From NCBI GenBank assembly GCA_039030335.1, contig JBCCEJ010000020.1, forward strand, positions 1 through 64,000: DNA of 64,000 bases, read 5' to 3'. The stretch's first letter is position 1. Each line of letters begins with the position of its first letter. This stretch comes from JBCCEJ01 sp039030335 (GTDB lineage Bacteria > Pseudomonadota > Gammaproteobacteria > HK1). Positions 44,792 to 53,786 of this stretch are shown here, one piece after another. The translations under genes and the position numbers were made by a program. The notes below the pieces were generated by a model. It worked only from the letters and a program-made list of their open reading frames with translations, ran no database searches and was not told the origin of the DNA.

Positions 44792-45436
44792 ATGACCAGA
44801 AAGAAAGCGAGCGGGCGGTCGGTCGATGTGGTCCCGCCGTCGCCCCGACGCGAGACACCAGAGCCGGACGAGCCGGACGGACCAGACCCGGTTGAGCGAT
44901 TTCGGCGCCGCGCCGGCTTGGTCATCATGCAGATACTGTACGGCGCGTGCGTGTTCGTACTGACCAAAGCCTACTACGAGCGGCCCGCGGCACCGCCGGA
45001 GCCGGCCGCCCGCCAACCGGCCACCGCCCAGGCTCGCCCGGCGCCGGCGACCAATCCGGCAGATGGTGTAGCGGGCAGTGCACTGAGCGCCGATGCTCTG
45101 CTGCGACAAGCCGTCACCGCGTTTCGCGCTCAGGACTATGCTACGGCCGCGCGCTTCTATCGGCAGATCATCGAGCGCGACCCGCGCAATCCGGACATTC
45201 TGAACAACTATGCGCTGGTCCTGCACTACACGGGCCAGTCGGGCCAGGCACTCGAGCATCTGCGCACTGCGCTCAATCTGAATCCAACCCATCAGCGCAG
45301 CTGGTTGACTCTGGGCTTCATTCACAAAGCGACGGGCCGCACGTCCGAAGCGCGCGAGGCTCTAGAGCGTGCGGTCGCGATCGATCCAGCCAACGTGCTC
45401 GCAACGGAAGCCGGGCGGATGTTGGGTGAGCTCTAG
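44792..45436 (+). CDS. Membrane-anchored TPR protein
   Basis: The 214-residue protein has a charged cytoplasmic tail (1-38), one transmembrane helix (about 39-58), a Pro/Ala-rich linker and about three TPR repeats (about 100-205, for example NYALVLHYTGQSGQALEHLR). TPRs mediate protein contacts, so it is probably an assembly or scaffold factor in the periplasm. It follows the acyl-CoA dehydrogenase by 22 bp but has no evident metabolic link to it. Confidence 0.8.
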   Translation: MTRKKASGRSVDVVPPSPRRETPEPDEPDGPDPVERFRRRAGLVIMQILYGACVFVLTKAYYERPAAPPEPAARQPATAQARPAPATNPADGVAGSALSADALLRQAVTAFRAQDYATAARFYRQIIERDPRNPDILNNYALVLHYTGQSGQALEHLRTALNLNPTHQRSWLTLGFIHKATGRTSEAREALERAVAIDPANVLATEAGRMLGEL

Positions 45437-45440
45437 GCGC

Positions 45441-45469
45441 CCGGCGCGCGCGTCTGCGCGCGGGGCCGG
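45441..45469. terminator. Hairpin between convergent genes
   Basis: A 7-bp stem CGCGCGC/GCGCGCG with loop GTCT, extended by outer CCGG/CCGG pairs across a bulge, fills the 34-bp gap between the convergent TPR and dehydratase genes. It probably terminates from both sides. Confidence 0.55.
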
Positions 45470-45470
45470 T

Positions 45471-47210
45471 TCAACTGCGGATCGTGCGTGCGGCCAGACT
45501 CTCGGGCGCCGCGCGCAGCATGTCGAAATCGCAGCCCTTATCGGCCTGCAGCACTTGCTCGGCGTATAGCCGGCTATAGCCTCGGTCCGGGACTTGCGGG
45601 ACGCTATGGCGCGCGCGTGCTGTAAGTTCAGCTTCGGCGACCAGCAAATCGATTCGCCGCTCGGCGACGCTCAACCGAATCCGATCACCGTTGCGCACCA
45701 GCGCGAGCGGCCCGCCAGCCGCGGCCTCTGGTGTCACGTGCAGGACGATGGTGCCGAAAGCCGTCCCGCTCATACGCGCATCCGAGATGCGCACCATGTC
45801 CTTGACGCCGGCCCGCGCGAGCTTTGACGGAATCGGCAGATAGCCCGCTTCGGGCATCCCCGATGCACTTCTCGGGCCAGCATTTTGCAAGACGAGAAAA
45901 TCATCTTCACGCACATCCAGCGAATCGCTGTCTATCCGGTTCGCAAGGTCCTCGAGCGAACTGAACACAACGGCACGACCCTCGCGCTCGAACAGAGCCG
46001 GAGTCGCAGCGGAGCGTTTGAAGACCGCTCCACCAGGCGCCAGTGAGCCGAACAGTGCAACCAGTCCGCCCTGCGGCTCCAGCGGTGCGTCGAACGAAGC
46101 GATGACGCTGCGGTCAACGTACTCCGCCGGCCCGGCGTCAAGGCGCTCGCCGAGGGTCTCGCCTGTCACGGTTGGACAGTCCAGGTTCAGTACGGGCCGC
46201 AGCTCATCTAGCACCGCACTCAGGCCGCCGGCGGCGAAGAAGTCCTCCATGTAGTTCGTCCCGACCGGCTTCAGATTGACCAGCACCGGGGTTTCGTTCG
46301 ACCAGCGATTGAAATCCTGCAGGTCGACATTGACTCCGACACGCCCGGCAACCGCCGTCAGATGGATAACGGCGTTGGTTGATCCGCCGAGAGCGAGCAG
46401 CACCTTGAAGGCATTTTCGATCGACGCCGGGGTGATGATCTCGGATGGCCGGACCGGACATCGCACGAGCCTGACAGCGGCTGCGCCGGTCGCTTCAGCC
46501 GCCCGCAGACGATCCGCATGCACGGCAGGAATGGCGGCGGTGCCCGGCAGCATCATGCCGAGCGCCTCGGCGATACAGGCCATTGTGCTCGCCGTTCCCA
46601 TGACGGCACAGGTGCCGGCCGTCGTGGCAAGCCGGCCTTCGACCTGGTCGATTTCCGCGTCGTCGACATCGCCCGCACGGTAGCGCGCCCAGAAGCGGCG
46701 ACAGTCGGTGCAGGCCCCCAGCCGTTCGCCGTTGTGACGCCCGGTCATCATGGGGCCGGCAACGAGTTGAATCGCCGGCAAGTCCGCGGACGCGGCGCCC
46801 ATCAGTTGCGCCGGTACGGTCTTGTCACAACCTCCCATGAGCACAACGGCATCCATGGGCTGGGCGCGAATCATCTCTTCGGTGTCCATGGACATCAGGT
46901 TGCGGAACTTGAGGCTCGTCGGGTTCAGGAACACTTCCCCAAGTGACACGGTGGGAAATTCGATCGGCAAAGCGCCTGCCGCCAACACACCGCGCTTCAC
47001 GGCTTCAAGCATTTCCGGAAAGTGACGGTGGCAGTTGTTGAAGCCGCTCGGCGTGTACGCGATGCCGATGATCGGCTTCTTCAACATGTCGATCGAATAG
47101 CCCATGGAGGCGGCGAAAGAACGGCGCAAATAAAGGGAAAAGCCGCGGTCGCCGTAGTTCGTAAGGCCACGGGCAAAACCGGCCGCGGCCGGTGGGGACT
47201 CATCGCTCAT
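45471..47210 (-). CDS. IlvD/Edd-family dehydratase (sugar-acid dehydratase type)
   Basis: The 579-residue protein carries the Fe-S cysteines of the family in SGFNNCHRHFPE, MGGCDKTVPAQL and TAGTCAVMGTASTMACIAEALG. The N-terminus RGLTNYGDRGFSLYLRRSF is typical of the sugar-acid branch (arabonate, xylonate or related dehydratases) rather than of IlvD for branched-chain amino acids. It binds a [2Fe-2S] cluster and Mg and dehydrates a 2,3-dihydroxy acid. The gene lies downstream of the CapA-like gene with a 129-bp gap. The substrate stays open. Confidence 0.87.
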   Translation of the reverse strand: MSDESPPAAAGFARGLTNYGDRGFSLYLRRSFAASMGYSIDMLKKPIIGIAYTPSGFNNCHRHFPEMLEAVKRGVLAAGALPIEFPTVSLGEVFLNPTSLKFRNLMSMDTEEMIRAQPMDAVVLMGGCDKTVPAQLMGAASADLPAIQLVAGPMMTGRHNGERLGACTDCRRFWARYRAGDVDDAEIDQVEGRLATTAGTCAVMGTASTMACIAEALGMMLPGTAAIPAVHADRLRAAEATGAAAVRLVRCPVRPSEIITPASIENAFKVLLALGGSTNAVIHLTAVAGRVGVNVDLQDFNRWSNETPVLVNLKPVGTNYMEDFFAAGGLSAVLDELRPVLNLDCPTVTGETLGERLDAGPAEYVDRSVIASFDAPLEPQGGLVALFGSLAPGGAVFKRSAATPALFEREGRAVVFSSLEDLANRIDSDSLDVREDDFLVLQNAGPRSASGMPEAGYLPIPSKLARAGVKDMVRISDARMSGTAFGTIVLHVTPEAAAGGPLALVRNGDRIRLSVAERRIDLLVAEAELTARARHSVPQVPDRGYSRLYAEQVLQADKGCDFDMLRAAPESLAARTIRS

Positions 47211-47339
47211 CGGTCAGGCTCCGGGTCTTCGCAAGGGGCATGTAAGGCGACGGCGCGTAGCACGGTACGCCAATGCACTCGGGTGATCGTTTGGGTTAAC
47301 TACGCGCATACCGTGGCGGCGGCGCAACGGAGGATCGGC

Positions 47340-48899
47340 TCAGTCATCTTCATCTCCAAACTCGGCGTCATCATCGCCGTCTTCTTCAATCGCCGCCTTG
47401 CCGTCAGCCGCCGCGGTGGCCGGACGACTTCGGACGGGCCTGGCGCGCGCATCAAACTCGGCAACGCCATACCCGGTGGCCGTATCGACGCGAAGCTCGA
47501 CGCCGGTCGTTCCCAACGAAGCGGAGCGCCGATTCAAACGCATGATGCGCCGCGCGGCCGCATCGCGCTCCAGCGGAAACACCACCCGGTGCATATCGTA
47601 GAGTGGCACGACCTCCAGCGTCCGTATGGTGTAAGTCTCGCGATCGAGCCCGAGGCGCACCGCTGCCCCGTAGTCCATGTCTGCGTTCAATGTTCCCATG
47701 TTGCGGGCGCCGCGCAGCAGGAAGTTGCCGACGCTGTACAGCACGATGCCGTGACCGATGCGTTCGATACCCTGCACGACGTGCGGATGATGGCCGTGCA
47801 GGATATCGATACCGGCCGCCATGACTTTTTGCGCCAGGGCCCGCTGGTCCGGCCCCGGCACCAGTTTGCGCTCGGAGCCGAAATGCGCGGACAAAATGCG
47901 CACGTCCGCGTTGGCGGCGCGAAGAGCACCCAGTACGTCGTCCAGGTCATTGAGCGACGCCATATAGGGCCCGCGGGGGTCCAGCGCGAAGCCAAAGCCC
48001 ACGGAAGCGAACGCAATACGTACGCCGCTACGCTCGAAGACGTGCGGACGGATGGCTGCATCCCGACCGTGCCCGATCCCGGCGAAACCCATTCGCGCGC
48101 GCTCTGCCTTGAGCACCTCCAGAGCCATCAGGCCGTCTTTGATACCCGTAGGGCCGTAGTCGCCGGCGTGATTGTTGGCCATCGCGAACGCGTCGAAACC
48201 CGCGGTCGCAAGCGTTCGCAGGCCGTTCGCGTGCATGCGGAAGTTGTAGCGTTTCGCGGCCGGTCGACCACGCGAGGTTACGGCCGTTTCGACGTTGACG
48301 ACATTGAGATCACCATCATCCAGAAATCGCTCGAAGCCCTCGACCATCTCGGTGAACAGATGGTATTCCCCATATTTGTACCCGCCCAGAGCGTCGTCAG
48401 CGCTGCGATGAGGCTGCAAGCCCGTGTCCCCTACTGCGATGATGTACACACGGCTCTCGGCCGGGGCACGTGGCCACGCCGGCCGGCTGCAAGGCGCTGC
48501 AACGCACCGCAAGGTGAGCTCTACGATCCGCTTGCCAGATGCCCAGGCGAACACGCCGTAACGTCCGCTTCTCGGCACTTGAAACGTGATGGTTCGGGCG
48601 GCGGCCCCGTCGTAAGTCCACGGCGTATTCCAATCACCGCCGAGCACTTTGGGACCGCGCAGTCGTACCCGTTTCGCGCCGGCCACCCGGATGCGCACGC
48701 GCGCGCCCGCGCGCGCATCGAAGCTCCAGCCCGACACCGGGATGCTCGCGGGAGCGCTAACCTGCTCACCGAAACGGATCCGCTTCGACGTGATGAGTTT
48801 ACCGTCGACATCCGTCGCCGCTGCGGGGCAGGCGGCGCCCAGCAACGTCGCCATGCACAAAACGGTTAAGCACGAAGCGTGCAGTGAGGGTCGACTCAA
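47340..48899 (-). CDS. CapA/PgsA-family metallophosphatase-like exported protein
   Basis: The 519-residue protein has a signal peptide (1-29), an N-terminal beta domain of about 130 residues, then the CapA domain with IIAVGDTGLQ, VVNVETAVTSRG, MANNHAGDYGPTGI and HGHHPHVVQGIERIGHGIVLYSVGNFL (His/Asp metal site). CapA proteins belong to poly-gamma-glutamate synthesis, but most genomic members have unknown roles. The C-terminus is strikingly acidic (EEDGDDDAEFGDEDD). The start overlaps the end of gcvT by 4 bp, so the two are coupled. The beta domain and acidic tail are not standard for CapA. Confidence 0.82.
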   Translation of the reverse strand: MSRPSLHASCLTVLCMATLLGAACPAAATDVDGKLITSKRIRFGEQVSAPASIPVSGWSFDARAGARVRIRVAGAKRVRLRGPKVLGGDWNTPWTYDGAAARTITFQVPRSGRYGVFAWASGKRIVELTLRCVAAPCSRPAWPRAPAESRVYIIAVGDTGLQPHRSADDALGGYKYGEYHLFTEMVEGFERFLDDGDLNVVNVETAVTSRGRPAAKRYNFRMHANGLRTLATAGFDAFAMANNHAGDYGPTGIKDGLMALEVLKAERARMGFAGIGHGRDAAIRPHVFERSGVRIAFASVGFGFALDPRGPYMASLNDLDDVLGALRAANADVRILSAHFGSERKLVPGPDQRALAQKVMAAGIDILHGHHPHVVQGIERIGHGIVLYSVGNFLLRGARNMGTLNADMDYGAAVRLGLDRETYTIRTLEVVPLYDMHRVVFPLERDAAARRIMRLNRRSASLGTTGVELRVDTATGYGVAEFDARARPVRSRPATAAADGKAAIEEDGDDDAEFGDEDD

Positions 48900-50017
48900 C
48901 CGGCCCGTCTGACGTAGGTGTGCGGCACGAACGGTAACGCCGACACACTTAGCGGCAAGGCTTTGCCGCGAACCGCCGCCGTCAGCTCGGTGCCGATCGT
49001 TGCGTAGCGCGCATCGACATAGCCCATCGCGATAGGCGTGCCGTTACTCGGACCGAAGCCGCCGCTCGTCACCGCGCCCACCTCGACGCCGTCAGCATCA
49101 CTGACGATGGCCCCCTCACGTACCGGCGCCCGCCCAAGCGGCTGCAGCCCGACGCGAACGCGCGACGCGCCATCGTCCAACAGCGCAAACACACGGTCCG
49201 CACCGGCGAAACCGCCAGCGCGGGTGCCGCCGGCGCGTCGCGCCTTGCCAATGGACCATGTCAACCGCGCACTCACCGGATCGACGCCGGCATCCATGTC
49301 GTGCCCATAGAGACAGAGCCCTGCTTCCAGCCGGAGTGAATCGCGCGCCCCAAGGCCAGCCGGCTCAACCGCTTCCAGGTCCAGCAGTGCGCGTGCCAGA
49401 GCGTCCGCCTGCCCCGCGGCGACTGAAATTTCGAATCCGTCCTCACCGGTATATCCGGAGCGGCTGACGCGGCACTGCACGCCACCTAGCGTCATCTCCG
49501 CCACTTGCATGAAAGTGAGCGCCTGCGGATTACCGCCGAGAGATCTGAGAGCCGCCGCGGAGGCAGGCCCCTGCAGTGCCAGCAGCGCCAGATCCGGGCG
49601 TGCCGTCACTTCGCAAAGTCCGTCCAAGGCTTGCTTGAGCAAGCCGATGTCGTGCGCTTTGCGAGCCGCGTTGACTACCAGGGCCAGACACTCGGACCAG
49701 CGCGCAACCATCATGTCGTCGAGAATGCCGCCGTCTTCGGCCAGCAGCAGAGCGTAGCGCTGATGACCTTCCGGAAGGTCGACGATATCTGCCGGCGTCA
49801 ATTGCTCGAGCGCCGCGTCAGCGTTGTCGCCGGCGAGCTCGACCTGACCCATATGCGACACGTCGAACAGGCTTGCCGCCGCCCTCGTATGCAGATGCTC
49901 CTTGACGATGCCACTCTGGTACTGAACCGGCATCGCGTATCCGGCAAACCCGACCATGCGCGCGCCGAGTTCATTGTGCAGGTCGAATAGCGGCGTCCTG
50001 TCCAGTTCGTCGCTCAT
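48896..50017 (-). CDS. gcvT: Aminomethyltransferase, glycine cleavage T protein
   Basis: The 373-residue protein begins RTPLFDLHNELGARMVGFAGYAMPV and has SHMGQVEL, SRSGYTGEDGFEI and the folate-site Asp/Arg region ARDSLRLEAGLCLYGHDMD, all standard for GcvT. It transfers the aminomethyl carbon of glycine from lipoyl-H protein to tetrahydrofolate. ATG 50017 has GGGAGG close upstream and matches family N-termini. The 48-residue upstream extension does not. GcvH and GcvP are not in the window. Confidence 0.94.
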   Translation of the reverse strand: MSDELDRTPLFDLHNELGARMVGFAGYAMPVQYQSGIVKEHLHTRAAASLFDVSHMGQVELAGDNADAALEQLTPADIVDLPEGHQRYALLLAEDGGILDDMMVARWSECLALVVNAARKAHDIGLLKQALDGLCEVTARPDLALLALQGPASAAALRSLGGNPQALTFMQVAEMTLGGVQCRVSRSGYTGEDGFEISVAAGQADALARALLDLEAVEPAGLGARDSLRLEAGLCLYGHDMDAGVDPVSARLTWSIGKARRAGGTRAGGFAGADRVFALLDDGASRVRVGLQPLGRAPVREGAIVSDADGVEVGAVTSGGFGPSNGTPIAMGYVDARYATIGTELTAAVRGKALPLSVSALPFVPHTYVRRAG

Positions 50018-50203
50018 GCCATCCTCCCGGGAAGCTCCGGTCGCCGTCACCTGGTCGGGCGACACTCTGAACGCTCGCAACCGAGGGCGCAATGCTTCCG
50101 GATCGGTGCGCGCGGCACCTTTCTCACAGTGGTAGCAAGCCTCTGCAATCAACCAGGTCACGCGTTACGATGCCCGGCCGGACCCGGTGAAGCGGATCTC
50201 GCC

Positions 50204-50836
50204 ATGCGCGTGCAGCACTATTTCGATTACAAGAGCCCCTACGCCTACCTCGCCCAGCAGGACACCTTCGCGCTACTGGAACTGCCCAACGTAGAACTGG
50301 AACTGATCCCCTACACGCTGGACATCCCGGCCTACCTCGGCAGCGCCGAAGTGAGCGGCGATGGCGAGGTACTGGCGGAAGTCCGCAATGCGCATCAATG
50401 GCGGCGGGTGCGCTACGCGTACATGGACTGCCGCCGTGAAGCGAACCGGCGTGGCGTCACGGTACGCGGGCCGCGCAAGATCTTCGACAGCACGCTGGCG
50501 CACAAGGCCTTTCTGTTTGTCGCCGAGCGTGGTGATGAACGGCAAACGCGGGACTTTCACATGCGCGTGTTCGAAAAATTCTGGCGTCGCGAGCTCGACA
50601 TAGAGCAGGTGGAGGTCATGGCGGCGCAGATCGTAGCGACAGGCATCGACGCCGCGGAGTTCGAGGCTTTTGCCGCTGGCGCGGGTGAAGCCCGCCGGCA
50701 GGCATTACAGACGGACGCCGAAACCAACGGCGTGTTCGGCGTCCCAAGCTATCTGCTGGACGGCGAACTGTATTGGGGAACCGAGCGCCTGGAGAGGGTT
50801 CTGGAGCACATTCGGGCGACGCCGGCGCCCGCTTGA
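50204..50836 (+). CDS. DsbA-fold 2-hydroxychromene-2-carboxylate isomerase-like protein
   Basis: The 210-residue protein is a kappa-class GST/DsbA-like enzyme: FDYKSPYAYLA at the N-terminus with Ser in place of the redox Cys, a helical insert, and the cis-Pro region GVFGVPSYLLDGELYWGTERL. The family includes glutathione-dependent isomerases such as 2-hydroxychromene-2-carboxylate isomerase, and it is often found in aromatic or CoA-thioester metabolism. Start ATG 50204. It is divergent from gcvT and convergent with ahcY. Confidence 0.87.
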   Translation: MRVQHYFDYKSPYAYLAQQDTFALLELPNVELELIPYTLDIPAYLGSAEVSGDGEVLAEVRNAHQWRRVRYAYMDCRREANRRGVTVRGPRKIFDSTLAHKAFLFVAERGDERQTRDFHMRVFEKFWRRELDIEQVEVMAAQIVATGIDAAEFEAFAAGAGEARRQALQTDAETNGVFGVPSYLLDGELYWGTERLERVLEHIRATPAPA

Positions 50837-50867
50837 CTACCGGGTGCGAATACGCGCTCGAGCGAAG

Positions 50868-50893
50868 AGCGGAGCGCCGGCTGGCACTCCGCT
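50868..50893. terminator. Bidirectional hairpin terminator
   Basis: Stem AGCGGAG/CTCCGCT (7 bp), one mismatch, then GCC/GGC and a 4-nt loop GGCT. It lies between the convergent DsbA-like gene and ahcY, 31 bp and 25 bp from their stops. Confidence 0.65.
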
Positions 50894-50918
50894 CCAACGG
50901 TCGGGCGGTCAGCAAGAA

Positions 50919-52214
50919 TCAGTAGCGGTAGTGTTCGGGCTTGTAGGGCCCGCTCTGCTCGACGTTCAGGTACGAGGCCTGCTCGGCGCTCAACTCCGTC
51001 AGGTTTACATTCAGCTTCTTCAGGTGCAGTGAAGCGACTTTTTCATCCAGCTTCTTCGGCAGTACATGAACGTCTATCGCGTAGTTCGTGGCGTTTTGCC
51101 AAAGCTCTATCTGCGCCAGGACCTGGTTCGTGAACGAGGCGCTCATGACGAAGCTCGGGTGTCCCGTAGCACAGCCGAGGTTCACGAGCCGGCCTTCCGC
51201 CAGCACGATGAGGCGTTTGCCATCCGGGAACACCACCTCATCAACCTGTGGTTTGACGTTTTCCCATTTGTAGTTGCGCAGTGCCGCGATCTGAATTTCG
51301 GAATCGAAATGCCCGATGTTGCAGACGATGGCACGGTCTTTCATTTCCCGCATGTGATCGAGAGTGATGACGTCGACGTTGCCAGTGGCCGTGACGAATA
51401 TGTCCGCATCCGCCGCGACCTCTTCCATAGTGCGCACTTCGTAGCCCTGCATGGCCGCCTGCAGTGCGCAAATCGGATCGACCTCCGTGACGATCACGCG
51501 AGCGCCCTGGCTGCGCAGACTCTCGGCTGATCCTTTACCCACATCTCCGTATCCGCAGACGACGGCCACCTTGCCAGCCATCATGACATCCGTCGCCCGC
51601 TTGATACCGTCGACCAGACTCTCGCGGCAACCGTAGAGGTTGTCGAACTTCGATTTCGTGACTGAGTCGTTGACGTTGATAGCGGGAACTTTGAGCGTGC
51701 CCGCGCGCGCCATATCGTAGAGGCGCATAACGCCGGTGGTGGTCTCCTCCGACAGGCCGCGCACATCGCTCATGAGCTCCGGATACCGGTCGTGCATCAT
51801 CGCCGTGAGATCGCCGCCATCGTCCAGAATCATGTTCGGCCGCCAGCCATCAGGGCCTTCGATGGTCTGCACGATGCACCAGTCGAACTCTTCGTCGTCC
51901 ATACCTTTCCACGCGAACACCGGGATCTCTGCAGCCGCTATCGCGGCCGCAGCCTGATCCTGGGTGGAGAAGATATTGCACGAACTCCAGCGAATCTCGG
52001 CCCCCAGTGCGGTCAGCGTTTCGATCAGCACAGCGGTTTGGATGGTCATGTGCAGGCAGCCTGCAATCCGTGCGCCGCTGAGTGGCTTCGACTCGCCAAA
52101 CTCTTCGCGGAGCGCCACCAGGCCGGGCATTTCCGTTTCCGCGATCAGAATTTCCTTGCGGCCCCATTCAGCCAGACTCATGTCGGCGACCTTGTAGTCC
52201 GAAAAGCTACTCAT
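50919..52214 (-). CDS. ahcY: Adenosylhomocysteinase
   Basis: The 431-residue NAD-dependent enzyme starts DYKVADMSLAEWGRKEI and has NIFSTQDQAAAAI, NDSVTKSKFDNLYGCRESL, the Rossmann motif VCGYGDVGKGSAESL and the C-terminal KLNVNLTELSAEQASYL-GPYKPEHYRY ending. It splits S-adenosylhomocysteine to adenosine and homocysteine. It is downstream of metK with a 72-bp gap, so the two steps of the methyl cycle are co-expressed. Confidence 0.98.
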   Translation of the reverse strand: MSSFSDYKVADMSLAEWGRKEILIAETEMPGLVALREEFGESKPLSGARIAGCLHMTIQTAVLIETLTALGAEIRWSSCNIFSTQDQAAAAIAAAEIPVFAWKGMDDEEFDWCIVQTIEGPDGWRPNMILDDGGDLTAMMHDRYPELMSDVRGLSEETTTGVMRLYDMARAGTLKVPAINVNDSVTKSKFDNLYGCRESLVDGIKRATDVMMAGKVAVVCGYGDVGKGSAESLRSQGARVIVTEVDPICALQAAMQGYEVRTMEEVAADADIFVTATGNVDVITLDHMREMKDRAIVCNIGHFDSEIQIAALRNYKWENVKPQVDEVVFPDGKRLIVLAEGRLVNLGCATGHPSFVMSASFTNQVLAQIELWQNATNYAIDVHVLPKKLDEKVASLHLKKLNVNLTELSAEQASYLNVEQSGPYKPEHYRY

Positions 52215-52286
52215 TGAAAGTGTGTTCTCCAGTTCAGAGTTCGTTGGTTTGAGCGAGCGCCCAGAAGTGCGCGGTCAAACGGTGTT

Positions 52287-53459
52287 TCAGCCGCCGAAGG
52301 CGCCGCGCAATGCGTCAGCCAGATCGGTGCGTTCCCAAGAGAAACCGCCATCATCATCCGGCGTGCGGCCAAAGTGGCCGTAGGCCGCCGAGCGGGCGTA
52401 GATCGGGCGATTGAGTCCCAGATGCTCCCGAATACCGCGTGGCGACAGGTCCAGCATCTCCTGCAGCGTGTCGGAGAGCTTGATCTCATCGACGTTCGCC
52501 GTCCCGTAGGTTTCGACATAGACCGACAGCGGTTTCGACACGCCGATCGCGTACGCGACCTGAATGCAGCAACGTTCCGCGAGGCCGGCGGCAACCACGT
52601 TCTTGGCCAGATAGCGCGCGCCGTAGGCGGCGGACCGATCCACCTTGGTCGGGTCCTTACCTGAAAACGCGCCACCGCCGTGTGGCGCTGCGCCCCCGTA
52701 CGTATCGACGATGATCTTGCGGCCGGTAAGTCCGGTATCACCATCCGGGCCACCGACCACAAAGCGGCCGGTAGGATTGACGTAGAACTCGTCTTCCGGG
52801 CACATCCAGCCGTCGGGAAGGGTGTCCAGCACGAATGGGCGCACCAGTTCACGGACCTCTTCCTGGCTCAGATCTTCAGTGTGCTGAGTCGATACCACGA
52901 CGGACGTCGCAGTCACGGGCTTGCCATTCTCGTAGCGCAGCGTCACCTGGCTCTTGGAATCGGGCAACAGACCGGCGACCGTCCCCGCGTGGCGCGCCTC
53001 GGCCATCCGACGGAGGATTTCGTGCGAGTAGTGGATCGCCGCAGGCATCAACACGTCCGTCTCCTGGCACGCGTAGCCGAACATCAAGCCCTGGTCGCCG
53101 GCACCCTCGTCCTTGTTGCCGGCCGCGTCCACACCCTGTGCGATGTCAGCCGACTGCGCATGCAGATAGACCTGCACATCCGCGGTCTGCCAGTGAAAGC
53201 CGTCTTGTTCGTAGCCGATGTCCTTGACTGCGTCGCGCGCCATCTGCTCGATCTTCGCCTTATCGACCCCACCCGGCCCGCGAACCTCGCCGGCGAGAAC
53301 GATGCGATTGGTCGTGCAGAGAGTCTCACAGGCTACGCGCGCTTCCGGGTCCAGCCCCAGGTAGTGGTCGACCACCTCGTCGGAAACCCGGTCGGAAACT
53401 TTGTCGGGGTGACCTTCCGAGACGGATTCGCTCGTGAACAGGTAGCTGGAAAGGGCCAT
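52287..53459 (-). CDS. metK: S-adenosylmethionine synthase
   Basis: The 390-residue enzyme has SSYLFTSESVSEGHPDKVSD, GAGDQGLMFGYACQET, GGAFSGKDPTKVDRSAAY and the ATP/PPi-binding GGPDGDTGLTGRKIIVDTYGG. It makes SAM from methionine and ATP. The start ATG 53459 is preceded by CAGGAG. A 12-residue longer frame lacks similarity. It shares a transcript with ahcY. A short leader (about 28 nt from the predicted promoter) leaves no room for a riboswitch. Confidence 0.98.
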   Translation of the reverse strand: MALSSYLFTSESVSEGHPDKVSDRVSDEVVDHYLGLDPEARVACETLCTTNRIVLAGEVRGPGGVDKAKIEQMARDAVKDIGYEQDGFHWQTADVQVYLHAQSADIAQGVDAAGNKDEGAGDQGLMFGYACQETDVLMPAAIHYSHEILRRMAEARHAGTVAGLLPDSKSQVTLRYENGKPVTATSVVVSTQHTEDLSQEEVRELVRPFVLDTLPDGWMCPEDEFYVNPTGRFVVGGPDGDTGLTGRKIIVDTYGGAAPHGGGAFSGKDPTKVDRSAAYGARYLAKNVVAAGLAERCCIQVAYAIGVSKPLSVYVETYGTANVDEIKLSDTLQEMLDLSPRGIREHLGLNRPIYARSAAYGHFGRTPDDDGGFSWERTDLADALRGAFGG

Positions 53460-53493
53460 GCGGGCGCTCCTGGTGCGGTTGTCAAAACGTCGC

Positions 53494-53523
53494 ATTATCC
53501 GCTGCCGCTACTCACCCGGGCAA
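53494..53523 (-). promoter_or_regulatory. Predicted sigma-70 promoter of metK
   Basis: On the minus strand, TTGCCC (53523-53518) and GATAAT (53499-53494) are separated by 18 bp, close to the sigma-70 consensus. Transcription would start near 53487, about 28 nt before metK. Confidence 0.45.
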
Positions 53524-53786
53524 CCCTGAAAGCGGTGACTCCTGTCGCATTCCGGCCGCTTCGAAAAGCGTCTGGCAGTTCCGGGCAGCGACACTGTGCG
53601 GTCGTTCGCAGGGCTCGCTCTGACGCGACAAATGTGTTGACGAAACGGATCTGGCGCACAAGTCACCGGGGTGTGGGCGGCGCGGAAGTGCGCGGAAGCC
53701 CTGTGGTTACACTAACGGCCAACGCCAGCAAACGGCTGCACCGGCCTCGTGGCCGGCCGGCAGCATATCCAAAGGAGGAGTTTTCA
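53524..53786. other. Divergent intergenic region between metK and an SDR gene
   Basis: This is the rest of a 327-bp divergent spacer. I see no gene or riboswitch-like fold. The SDR ribosome site AAAGGAGGAG at 53771-53780 is the only clear element. The SDR promoter should lie here, but no convincing -35/-10 pair stands out. Confidence 0.4.

Noticed and set aside
43327..44967. 546-codon open frame on the minus strand
   Set aside because: It is antisense to the acyl-CoA dehydrogenase, Arg- and His-rich, with no recognisable motif.
47022..48869. 615-codon open frame on the plus strand
   Set aside because: It is antisense to the clear CapA-like gene and the start of the dehydratase. Its composition is a GC-rich shadow with no domain pattern.
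50018..50203. Glycine riboswitch upstream of gcvT
   Set aside because: The gcvT leader lacks the conserved glycine-aptamer core that I would expect, and only GcvT is encoded here.
52215..52286. SAH riboswitch upstream of ahcY, or SAM riboswitch upstream of metK
   Set aside because: The metK-ahcY gap is 72 bp without the SAH motif, and the metK leader from the predicted promoter is only about 28 nt.
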